Source: CAZZIZ01 sp964654535 (GTDB lineage: Bacteria > Bacteroidota > Bacteroidia > Chitinophagales > UBA2359). Taken from it: 12,818 bases of DNA. The stretch's first letter is position 1. Every line of letters begins with the position of its first letter. The stretch is taken from NCBI GenBank assembly GCA_964654535.1, contig CAZZIZ010000098.1, forward strand, positions 1 to 12,818, in the 5' to 3' direction. Position numbers and translations under genes: made by a program. Below, one piece after another: positions 6,515 through 12,818 of this stretch. The notes beneath the pieces were generated by a model. The model had not been told where the DNA came from, did not search any database, and was given only the letters and a program-made list of their open reading frames with translations.

Positions 6515-8104
6515 TTACTCTTCTTCCTGAGAACTACCTGCAGCATTTTTCTTCAAAGCTCTTCTAGTCATCTCTGCTGTAGTCATCGGCTTTTTCTCAA
6601 GCTCGGCTTTTGGTTCAGCCTTGGGAATTTCTGGTGATGTAGGCTTTGAAATCTCCGCATTTGCAACTATTGGTGTAACTACACTGGCAGACGCAGCTAC
6701 TTTAACAGTCTCTTTTAAGGAGTCGGAAGTTTTGGACGATTCGGTTTTGGNNNNNNNNNNNNNNNNNNNNNNNNNNNNNNNNNNNNNNNNNNNNNNNNNN
6801 NNNNNNNNNNNNNNNNNNNNNNNNNNNNNNNNNNNNNNNNNNNNNNNNNNCGATTCGGTTTTGGGCGATTCGGTTTTGGGCGATTCTTTAGGCTCTGTCT
6901 TTTTAGTACCGGCCGCTTCTGTTTTTGCCTCACCCTCCTTTTTCTTTTCAGGATTTTTAGAAGCTTCTTTTTTCTTCTCAGTTACTTTTCCGTCAGCCTT
7001 GCCGCTTGGCTTTTTATCTCCGGCTTTAGCCGACTTGGCATTCGTTTTATTCGCTGGCGCTTCACTCGCTTTCGGCTTTGACTTTTGCAGTTTTTTCTCA
7101 AGCGTAGTCAAAGTTTTCTTCATATCGTCAAGCTTGGCTTGCTTAGATTCGATACGTGCGTTGATCATTTTAATCTTGGCGTCTCTCAATTGCATTTCCA
7201 ATTGCCCTGCGTGTACACTCTTAGAGCGCTTATTTTGAAAGTCAATTGAGCCCTTATCCCAGTCAATAGACTTTTGCATTTTGTCAATCGCAGATTTCAA
7301 GCCATTCACTCTTTTTTCAAAATGGCCAATGTTGCTCTGAGCCATTCCCTTCTTTACCGCCTCAAAAGCCTTATTCATCTTTGAACGAATGTCCTTATAC
7401 GCCGACCTGTTAAGGCGCAAGTCCTTCATTGTCGTTTGCAGTTTACGCAATTCGTTGAAGGTTGATTTAGCCTTATTTGGGTGCTTAGCAAAATCCGCCT
7501 GTAGCTCATCGATCTTTTTAGTGAGCTGAAAAAAATTTGCTTGCGATTCCTCTTCGTACTGCTTATTGGTATCCGCCATCAATTCCTTGAGGCGTTCGAA
7601 ACTAGTATTAACCACTTCGCGCAATTCGGAAGCTTGCTCGCGGTTTAGATTACGGTCATTGTGGTTGGACATTATCTTGTCCCAATATGCTTTACAAGAA
7701 TCCCAGCTGGCTTTATCATAAGCCTTAAGAGTCATGACTTGCTCCTTCAACGCCAATACTTCTGACTTAATCATTTCATACAGTCGAAGCGAAAGAACTT
7801 TAACCGTCCACTCTCGTTCTGCGCGACTTATTAGTTCGGTGTTTTCAGGAGTTGAAGTTTTTATTTCTTTAGGAAGCAGTTCAGGACTTGAAGCATCTCT
7901 TTCAATAAATACATGTTCTTTTGGGAATGCAGAGATATCGAGCTCGCTCCAATCTCCAAACATGGAATCGACGAAGTCCTTTTTACAAATCTTCTCTGCA
8001 AAAGTCCAGATGTCGACCTTCTTGTCCGCCGCTCGCAAACGCAAAGCCACTAGGATTTTCTCATCCTTTTCATTAGCACCCCAGAAAACGATATTGTCTT
8101 TCAT
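6515..8104 (-). CDS. Coiled-coil protein with Lys/Pro/Glu-rich repeat tail (interrupted by gap)
   Basis: About 529 residues as assembled, including 34 unknown. No signal peptide or membrane segment is seen, so it is probably cytosolic. Residues 1-100 form a compact mixed region (FWGANEKDEKILVALRLR, DIWTF, HVFIERD). Residues 100-260 are helical with Trp/Arg-rich repeats (WDSCKAYWDKI, RNLNREQASELR, LRLNRSAYKDIRSKMNKAF) reminiscent of DUF349-type helical bundles. Residues 262-342 are a likely coiled coil. The rest is a low-complexity Lys/Ala/Pro/Glu/Ser/Thr tail like that of histone-H1-like bacterial proteins, including PKTES repeats, ending in EEE. I recall similar conserved hypothetical proteins in Bacteroidota but no known function. 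Nucleic-acid binding is only a guess from the basic tail. The frame is open across the 100-N gap, but that is not proof of continuity. The ATG at 8102-8104 starts directly before the conserved-looking N-terminal segment. Confidence 0.75.
   Translation of the reverse strand: MKDNIVFWGANEKDEKILVALRLRAADKKVDIWTFAEKICKKDFVDSMFGDWSELDISAFPKEHVFIERDASSPELLPKEIKTSTPENTELISRAEREWTVKVLSLRLYEMIKSEVLALKEQVMTLKAYDKASWDSCKAYWDKIMSNHNDRNLNREQASELREVVNTSFERLKELMADTNKQYEEESQANFFQLTKKIDELQADFAKHPNKAKSTFNELRKLQTTMKDLRLNRSAYKDIRSKMNKAFEAVKKGMAQSNIGHFEKRVNGLKSAIDKMQKSIDWDKGSIDFQNKRSKSVHAGQLEMQLRDAKIKMINARIESKQAKLDDMKKTLTTLEKKLQKSKPKASEAPANKTNAKSAKAGDKKPSGKADGKVTEKKKEASKNPEKKKEGEAKTEAAGTKKTEPKESPKTESPKTESXXXXXXXXXXXXXXXXXXXXXXXXXXXXXXXXXXKTESSKTSDSLKETVKVAASASVVTPIVANAEISKPTSPEIPKAEPKAELEKKPMTTAEMTRRALKKNAAGSSQEEE
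6737..6880 (-). repeat. 15-bp tandem repeat encoding PKTES, interrupted by gap
   Basis: On the plus strand the unit is CGATTCGGTTTTGGG; on the coding strand it is CCCAAAACCGAATCG, read as Pro-Lys-Thr-Glu-Ser. Two perfect units lie right of the gap (6851-6865 and 6866-6880), and a unit missing only its last base lies left of it (6737-6750). Degenerate copies flank the array on both sides (TEPKES and SKTSD in protein). The gap very probably contains more units. Confidence 0.9.
6751..6850. other. Assembly gap, 100 N
   Basis: Exactly 100 undetermined bases lie inside the PKTES repeat array. The round length is the usual placeholder for a gap of unknown size. The distance between the flanking repeat starts (6737 and 6851) is 114 bp, which is a multiple of 3 but not of 15, so the true gap is unlikely to be exactly 100 bp if the array is uninterrupted. 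Confidence 0.98.
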
Positions 8105-8199
8105 CTACACTATCAATCAGCAGGTGCTAAGATAGTGAGCTTTTATCTTCCGATTAGGATTATTGCGACTTCCGCTTGCTATCTAACGATTAGACAGAT

Positions 8200-8913
8200 T
8201 TATTGGGCGTTCAGCTTCCAATCGTAGGTATAATACGACTTGTCATATTGACTTGGAATTGGATTATCTCGGTATTTATTTATATAGCCTAAAGCCGAGT
8301 CTAAAGAATCGCCAAAATCAACCAAGTACCATTTAAAGATTTCAGAAAGCTGCAAGGTTTGAGCATCTGTATTAACTTTCAAAAATGAAGAACTATTCAA
8401 AGCAGCACGGGTTAATCTTTCAAGTTGACTTGACACGGTAGCTGGTCTGAAGGCATCTTTAGTTAATGGTGGACAGCCTACTGCTCCGCATACAAGTGCA
8501 AAGTGTATACGCGCATCACCGAAGCGAGGGCGGACTATGTCGTTCTCAATATTGTTTAGCGTAACAGATTTACCTGCTACCGTATGCTTCACAGTATCGA
8601 AAAAACCAGGAACGTCCAATGGTGAACTAGGTATGTTGTTGTCAATGACATTTTTAATCGTCAAGATGTTATAAGCGTTGATATAGAAGGCAAGCGCTTC
8701 ATTGTCCGAAGTACCGTCCAAACTATAAGTCGCAATCTCATCTGCCAAAGCACTCAATTCTGCGCGATCTATGCTATTATAACTAACCAAGCCATTAGCA
8801 ACAGTCTTTGAAAAGAATACATCTGCTCTTTCAAAAAAGTCATTCGTTCCGTCGGCAGTCAAAGTAGACATAGAAAGTAAGCCGACCCAAATAGTAAGTA
8901 ATATCGTTCTCAT
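8200..8913 (-). CDS. Exported DUF547 domain protein
   Basis: The protein has 237 residues with an N-terminal signal peptide (hydrophobic residues 3-19, likely cleaved near A20). It is therefore probably periplasmic or outer-membrane associated. The mature region matches the DUF547 family: ALAFYINAYNILTIKNVI at 74-90 and RIHFALVCGAVGCPPL at 135-150, with H137, C142 and C147 as the most conserved-looking polar residues. The C-terminal part (about 190-230) ends in a Tyr-rich YDKSYYTYDWKLN segment, which often closes proteins of this family. The biochemical role is not established. The Cys/His pattern has led to proposals of a thiol-based or transglutaminase-like fold, but nothing here decides it. 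It is transcribed in the same direction as ridA, which lies 81 bp upstream. Co-transcription is possible but unsupported by any overlap. Confidence 0.9.
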   Translation of the reverse strand: MRTILLTIWVGLLSMSTLTADGTNDFFERADVFFSKTVANGLVSYNSIDRAELSALADEIATYSLDGTSDNEALAFYINAYNILTIKNVIDNNIPSSPLDVPGFFDTVKHTVAGKSVTLNNIENDIVRPRFGDARIHFALVCGAVGCPPLTKDAFRPATVSSQLERLTRAALNSSSFLKVNTDAQTLQLSEIFKWYLVDFGDSLDSALGYINKYRDNPIPSQYDKSYYTYDWKLNAQ

Positions 8914-8994
8914 ATTGTATTGTGATTGTAAAGTGGATTTTTTCCAGTCATTTAGACCATTTCAAGGTACTAAAGTTTAATCGTTGAAAAATTG

Positions 8995-9378
8995 TTATCC
9001 GCCGTATGCCGTAACGCTAATTTCGACATTTACGTTTTTTGGAAGTGTCTTGACAGCAACTGTCTCGCGAGCAGGCGGAGCATCACTAAAACGTTCTCCA
9101 TAAATGGCATTAACCTTAGCAAAGTCATCCATACTCGCTAAAAATATGGAGGTCTTCACCACGTTCTCAAAGCCCATACCAGCCGCCTTCAAAACCGCTT
9201 CAATATTTTTCATCACTAGGCGCGTTTCATCCTCAACGCCAGATTCGACCAATTTCCCTGTTTGTGGGTCTAAGGCTATTTGCCCAGAAGCAAACAACCA
9301 ATCGCCAGCTTTTACCGCCTGACTATAAGGGCCTATTGGTGCCGGAGCGTCCTTGGATATAATAATTTCCTTAGCCAT
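8995..9378 (-). CDS. ridA: RidA family 2-iminobutanoate/2-iminopropanoate deaminase
   Basis: The 127-residue protein has the standard RidA length. RidA trimers in the cytosol hydrolyse reactive enamine/imine intermediates produced by PLP-dependent dehydratases such as threonine dehydratase, releasing 2-oxoacids and ammonia. The family signature is complete: PIGPYSQAV with Y18, GDWLFASGQIALDPQTG at 25-41, PARETVAV with the substrate-binding R104, and VNVEISVTAY with E119. These correspond to Y17, R105 and E120 of the E. coli protein, so it belongs to the catalytically competent RidA subfamily. The ATG at 9376-9378 gives the typical MAKEII N-terminus. The gene is divergent from the deacetylase-like gene at 9455, with a 76-bp spacer. 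No adjacent ilvA or other PLP enzyme gene is seen. Confidence 0.96.
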   Translation of the reverse strand: MAKEIIISKDAPAPIGPYSQAVKAGDWLFASGQIALDPQTGKLVESGVEDETRLVMKNIEAVLKAAGMGFENVVKTSIFLASMDDFAKVNAIYGERFSDAPPARETVAVKTLPKNVNVEISVTAYGG

Positions 9379-9454
9379 AGATGTTCTTTTTAGTTTTCGT
9401 GCTTAAAAGTAAAATTTAGTACCTGAAGAAATACCTTTTCTTTGCAATTACTTT

Positions 9455-10765
9455 ATGTTAGTCTATACTCCACAGATAACCAATCGAGTAAGCTTCATTT
9501 TCAAATTTGTATTTGAAGAGTTACTTGGCATCGAACTAGAGCTTAGTTCAGACATGGATGCCTTTATTGGCTTTCACGATGTTAAACTTAACTATAGTAA
9601 GCGGGCAATAGGTGAGGAACTCTTCATAATGTCTAGCGACTTGCTCCTAGAGAGGGGCATCAAACAGCAGGAGTTAAATGAAGTTTTTTACGATGGCTAC
9701 GAGGTTCCTTTCGCCACTAACGACGAAAGCAGTCTTTTTCCATTCGACATTTTCTCCGCGGCTTTTTATTTAATGTCCCGCTATGAAGAACAATTACCAT
9801 TTCGCCCAGACCAACACGAGCGTTTTCCAGGATCATCGAGTTATGCATACAAAAAGAAGTTCCTGCAAAAGCCAGTCATAGACTATTGGGTGATTCACCT
9901 ACAAAAAAAAATTAACGATCGTTTTCCTGATTGGAAGGTCAATAGAAGAACCTATAAGTTCATTCCTACCTATGACATAGATATGGCCTGGTGCTTCAAA
10001 AACAAAGGCTGGATTAGAAATCTGGGTGGCCTTATGATTTCCCTACGCAACTTAGATTTTCAGCAAATAGGTAATCGTCTTTCTGTGCTCTGGGGAAATA
10101 AGAAAGACCCCTTTGATACATACGAAACCCAATTCGAATTTCACGACACCAACAATTTAAACGCCATCTACTTTATACTAATTGGCAACTATGCGCTTTA
10201 CGATCGCAATGTCGCCAACGATAATGTGAAATTTCATACGCTCATACAAAACATTTCAGATGAGGCCGACGTAGGCATACACCCATCTTACAAATCAGAC
10301 AGCCAGTTAAGTTTAGTAAAAGAAGAAGTAGGATTACTTTCATCGATCATAAAAGCGGAGATTACCAAATCGAGACAACACTACATTCGGATAAAAATCC
10401 CTGACACCTATCAAATGCTGATAGACCAAGAAGTATTCAAGGACTATTCAATGGGCTACCCTGATCAAATTGGATTTCGCGCTTCTACTGCATCATCCTT
10501 TTTCTTCTATGACTTTAGTCAGGAAATCTCCACCCCATTGCGCATCCACCCATTTGCGGTTATGGATTACACCCTGCAGTCATATTTAAAACTCAGTCCC
10601 GATGAAGCTAGTAAAGCAATCGAGGAGCTAATAATGCATTGTAAAGAAGTCAAAGGTATGTTCATGCCTTTATGGCACAACCATACCTTAAGTGAAATGA
10701 ATGACTGGAAAGGTTGGTTCCGCGTCTATGAAAAGATGATGCAAACTGCCACTGCTCAAGTATGA
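9455..10765 (+). CDS. Polysaccharide deacetylase-like protein with DUF7033-type N-terminal region
   Basis: The protein has 436 residues, no signal peptide and no membrane segment, so it is probably cytosolic. Residues 1-165 resemble the DUF7033 region that precedes a deacetylase fold in Bacteroidota proteins (FPFDIFSAAFYLMSRYEE at 95-112). Residues about 168-430 carry the NodB/CE4-like fold: TYDID at 172-176 (first catalytic Asp motif), VGIHPSYKSD at 273-282, SRQHYIR at 306-312, GYPDQIGFRAST at 334-345 and PLWHNHTLSE at 405-414. The canonical CE4 HxxxH zinc pair is absent after H276; H309, H408 and H410 are possible replacements. Metal-dependent hydrolysis is therefore plausible but not demonstrated. 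The stop overlaps the next gene's start in ATGA, indicating translational coupling. The likely pathway is cell-surface glycan or peptidoglycan modification (inference). A near-consensus TACCTTTT lies at 9432-9439. Confidence 0.82.
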   Translation: MLVYTPQITNRVSFIFKFVFEELLGIELELSSDMDAFIGFHDVKLNYSKRAIGEELFIMSSDLLLERGIKQQELNEVFYDGYEVPFATNDESSLFPFDIFSAAFYLMSRYEEQLPFRPDQHERFPGSSSYAYKKKFLQKPVIDYWVIHLQKKINDRFPDWKVNRRTYKFIPTYDIDMAWCFKNKGWIRNLGGLMISLRNLDFQQIGNRLSVLWGNKKDPFDTYETQFEFHDTNNLNAIYFILIGNYALYDRNVANDNVKFHTLIQNISDEADVGIHPSYKSDSQLSLVKEEVGLLSSIIKAEITKSRQHYIRIKIPDTYQMLIDQEVFKDYSMGYPDQIGFRASTASSFFFYDFSQEISTPLRIHPFAVMDYTLQSYLKLSPDEASKAIEELIMHCKEVKGMFMPLWHNHTLSEMNDWKGWFRVYEKMMQTATAQV

Positions 10766-11688
10766 TAAAGTACATCAAGAACCAAGACGTAGTTCGGGAA
10801 AAGTGGGACAACTGCATTCAGATTGCCAGCAACGGTCGCGCATATTCCTTGTCGTACTATTTAGATTGCATTTGCGACAATTGGGATGCACTTGTACTCA
10901 ATGATTATGAAGCAGTCATGCCCCTCCCTTGGAACTCTCGTTTCGGAATTCAAAGTATCTACCCTCCCTTTTTCGCCCAGCAACTCGGCATAAGCAGCAC
11001 GACCGCTCTTAACGACCAACAAGTAGAGACATTTTTAAATGCCATTCCAAGACAGTTTAAGCGAATCCAACTCTACGTTAATGCAGACAACGACTTTTCG
11101 TTCAAGGCTTATCGCAAAACAAAGCGTACGAATCTGCTTTTAAATCTAGATCAGCCCTATGAAACTGTTAAGAAGGGCTACAACAGCAATACCAAAAGGA
11201 ACCTAGCCAAGGCGCAAAAAAGTGGACTGACAATCATTGAGGACCAAAACCCAGAACAACTCATCGAAAACGCCAAATTAGAGATCCCGCACACCTTGGT
11301 CGACTACCAAGAAAAGGATTTTAAGAACCTCACCAGGCTGATGTATAAAAGCATTCATAGCGGTATGGGACAAGTTATGACTGTTATTGATGCAGGAAAT
11401 CGAATAAGCGCACAAGGCTTCTTTGTTTACTTTAAAGGCCGAATAACCAACCTTTTTCCTATGGCAAGCTCTGTCGGAAGGCAGAATGGCGCTATGTTCC
11501 TACTCTTAGATGCCATAATCCGCGCAAATTGTGGCACGAATTTTCTTTTAGACTTCGAAGGATCGGAAGATTCAAACGTCGGCAGGTTTTACAGGGGGTT
11601 CGGAGCAGTAGACAAGCCGTACTTTTTTGTACAAAAGACTACAATCCCGGGCTTTTTGAAACCGATGTTTAAGCTGAAAAAAATCTAA
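10762..11688 (+). CDS. FemAB/GNAT-like acyltransferase
   Basis: The protein has 308 residues, is soluble, and carries no signal peptide. Its architecture fits the duplicated N-acyltransferase fold of FemAB-type and related GNAT proteins. A first half (about 1-130) is followed by a basic motif, GYNSNTKRNLAKAQKSGL at 139-156, which resembles the family's strand-turn region. A C-terminal half then contains SAQGFFVYFKGRITNLFPMASS at about 216-237 and the closing motif LDFEGSEDSNVGRFYRGFGA at 263-282. The last motif (DFEGS, then FYRGFGA) is typical of the Bacteroidota subgroup. The acyl or aminoacyl donor and the acceptor are unknown. The start codon overlaps the upstream stop in ATGA at 10762-10765, so the pair is almost certainly co-expressed. 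A joint role in tailoring an envelope polymer is an inference. Confidence 0.8.
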   Translation: MIKYIKNQDVVREKWDNCIQIASNGRAYSLSYYLDCICDNWDALVLNDYEAVMPLPWNSRFGIQSIYPPFFAQQLGISSTTALNDQQVETFLNAIPRQFKRIQLYVNADNDFSFKAYRKTKRTNLLLNLDQPYETVKKGYNSNTKRNLAKAQKSGLTIIEDQNPEQLIENAKLEIPHTLVDYQEKDFKNLTRLMYKSIHSGMGQVMTVIDAGNRISAQGFFVYFKGRITNLFPMASSVGRQNGAMFLLLDAIIRANCGTNFLLDFEGSEDSNVGRFYRGFGAVDKPYFFVQKTTIPGFLKPMFKLKKI

Positions 11689-11811
11689 GTAATTGCAATG
11701 CACTGAAAATCAGGCTTGCAGGTACATAGAAGACATTCAAATTCTTTGATATAGCGACGTTTTTCAGCTAACTTAACGAACTCTAATTTTAAGAGCAAGA
11801 AATTTTACTAT

Positions 11812-12818
11812 ATGAAACGCTTAGTCCAATTAGCCATATTCTGCCTGCTGGGGTTTGGAACTCTGTCATCTCAGGATATTCACTTCAGCCAATTCTATGC
11901 ATCTCCTATGACGCTAAATCCAGCGATGACGGGTATGATGAATGGCTGCTATAGAGGGGCTGTTAACTTTAAAAACCAATGGGCTGCAATTCCAGCTCCA
12001 TATACAACGGTAGCAGCGTCCTATGATATGCCACTCTTGAGAGGTGTAATTGGAAGTGACTATATCGGTGTTGGATTCTTAATTTTCAATGATCAGGCAG
12101 GTTATGGAGATTTAAATAATCTTACCGCTATGGCATCTTTGGCTTATCACAAAGCTTTTGATAGCGATGCGCGTTATGTGCTTTCACTTGGAGGACAAGC
12201 CGGGTTGGTTCACAAAAGTGTTGACTTCTCTCAACTCATTTTCGAGCAGCAAATTATTCAAGCAACGGGTTCGGGACTCACGGCAGAACAATTTAACAAC
12301 TGGGAACAAGTTGAAGAAAACGCGTTCAATTACTTTGATGTTCGTGTTGGAGGTATGCTTACCCTTTCACCAACAAATCAGTTTACAGTTTTCTTAGGCG
12401 GTTCGGTTTATCACCTTACAGAGCCAGGTGAAACTTTCTTAAATAGTGCAACCAATTTCCTGGATCAAAGACAAGTTTTTCACCTAGGAGCAACAATAAA
12501 ACCTAACAAGTCATTCAGTATTGCACCAAACGCAATCTATATGACTCAAGCAACAGCTGAAGAAATAGTTGTAGGAGCAAACTTTGGATATCACTTCAAT
12601 GATGGCCTTAGTGACAACACTGCAATATTCTTTGGAGCTTCATATCGTTTCGACGATGCTGTTATTCCTTTGGTAGGAATAGAGTACAACGATTTTAAAT
12701 TTGGATTGAGCTACGACATTACCGTATCTGAGTTAGCGCAAGCGGCCTCAGGACAAGGAGGTATCGAACTTTCTATGGTATTCGAATCATTCTGCTCACC
12801 ACCGGGCCGAAGAAGCTA
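11812..12818 (+). CDS. Type IX secretion system membrane protein, PorP/SprF family (3' end at window edge)
   Basis: Translation from the ATG at 11812 gives 335 complete codons with no stop, and the window ends in an incomplete codon TA-. It starts with a signal peptide, MKRLVQLAIFCLLGFGTLSSQ, followed by DIHFSQFYASPMTLNPAMTGM, the hallmark N-terminus of PorP/SprF outer-membrane proteins. The expected alternating beta-strand pattern of a barrel follows (NFKNQWAAIPAPYTTVAASYD, IGVGFLIFNDQAGYGD, FDVRVGGMLTLSPTNQFTVF, KFGLSYDITVSEL), ending in GGIELSMVFESFCSPPG. Length and ending suggest that only zero to a few residues are missing. In type IX secretion these proteins assist secretion or surface anchoring of specific substrates and, with PorK/L/M/N, belong to the secretion and gliding machinery. 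Several paralogues per genome are usual, so whether this is the core PorP or an SprF-like partner cannot be told. No large adhesin gene lies directly upstream. Confidence 0.93.
   Translation, partial: MKRLVQLAIFCLLGFGTLSSQDIHFSQFYASPMTLNPAMTGMMNGCYRGAVNFKNQWAAIPAPYTTVAASYDMPLLRGVIGSDYIGVGFLIFNDQAGYGDLNNLTAMASLAYHKAFDSDARYVLSLGGQAGLVHKSVDFSQLIFEQQIIQATGSGLTAEQFNNWEQVEENAFNYFDVRVGGMLTLSPTNQFTVFLGGSVYHLTEPGETFLNSATNFLDQRQVFHLGATIKPNKSFSIAPNAIYMTQATAEEIVVGANFGYHFNDGLSDNTAIFFGASYRFDDAVIPLVGIEYNDFKFGLSYDITVSELAQAASGQGGIELSMVFESFCSPPGRRS

Noticed and set aside
6737..6880. Possible CRISPR array from direct repeats
   Set aside because: The 15-bp units are directly tandem with no spacers, and they encode an in-frame PKTES repeat.
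6621..7238. Open frame on the plus strand opposite the repeat protein
   Set aside because: It is antisense to the well-supported minus-strand gene, is Ser/Phe/Leu-rich in the way expected of an antisense Lys/Glu-rich region, and runs through the N gap.
9379..9454. Divergent promoter pair between ridA and the deacetylase-like gene
   Set aside because: Only near-matches (TACCTTTT at 9432-9439 on plus, TAAATTTT at 9411-9418 on minus) without correctly spaced TTG elements were found, so neither is listed as a feature.
11689..11811. tRNA, small RNA or terminator in the spacer before porP/sprF
   Set aside because: No cloverleaf or GTTCGA-like T-loop is present, and no stem followed by a T-run is seen. 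Only a near-consensus -7 box, TAATTTTA at 11784-11791, is visible.
12158..12397. 79-residue plus-strand open frame
   Set aside because: It lies inside the porP/sprF gene in another frame. The porP frame has clear family motifs, and the small frame has none.

Overview
The window looks like a chromosomal segment of a marine or environmental member of Bacteroidota, most likely Flavobacteriia. The evidence is a PorP/SprF protein of the type IX secretion system, a DUF4294 protein, a TonB plug-domain protein with a CarboxypepD_reg-like domain, a lipoprotein with FG-GAP and ASPIC/UnbV domains, a DUF7033-type deacetylase, weak Shine-Dalgarno signals, and promoter -7 boxes of the TAnnTTTG type. The species cannot be named from this sequence.

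Layout. Positions 1-176 hold no gene. They carry a structured stretch that resembles the 3' part of a dispersed repeat common in Bacteroidota genomes. From 177 to 2348 there are four housekeeping genes: methylmalonyl-CoA epimerase (-), an IscA/HesB iron-sulfur protein (+), an exported DUF4294 protein (-) and purN (+). Two convergent ends are very tight here, a 3-bp gap at 1004-1006 and a 4-bp overlap at 2345-2348. From 2345 to 5405 (-) lie a large surface lipoprotein (TPR-like region, seven Ca2+-binding repeats, ASPIC/UnbV domain, histidine-rich tail) and, upstream of it, a periplasmic protein with a TonB plug domain but no beta-barrel. At 5539-6477 (+) is a CaCA-family Na+/Ca2+ antiporter. 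At 6515-8104 (-) is a coiled-coil protein whose lysine/proline/glutamate-rich tail contains a 15-bp tandem repeat, interrupted by an assembly gap of exactly 100 N. A DUF547 protein (-) and RidA (-) follow. At 9455-11688 (+) two translationally coupled genes encode a deacetylase-fold protein and a FemAB/GNAT-like acyltransferase. At 11812-12818 (+) a porP/sprF gene runs to the right edge and lacks at most a few C-terminal codons.

How the genes work together. Most are independent housekeeping or envelope genes. The only convincing functional unit is the 9455-11688 pair, which probably modifies a cell-envelope glycan or peptide. The plug protein and lipoprotein at 2345-5405 may both be envelope components, but the lipoprotein has its own candidate promoter. 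The porP/sprF gene links the organism to type IX secretion or gliding.

No tRNA, rRNA, CRISPR array, transposase or phage gene was seen. No gene-free stretch exceeds 300 bases. I found no clearly new multi-gene system. The best candidates for follow-up are the barrel-less plug protein, the coupled deacetylase/acyltransferase pair, the left-edge repeat and the gap-interrupted repeat protein.
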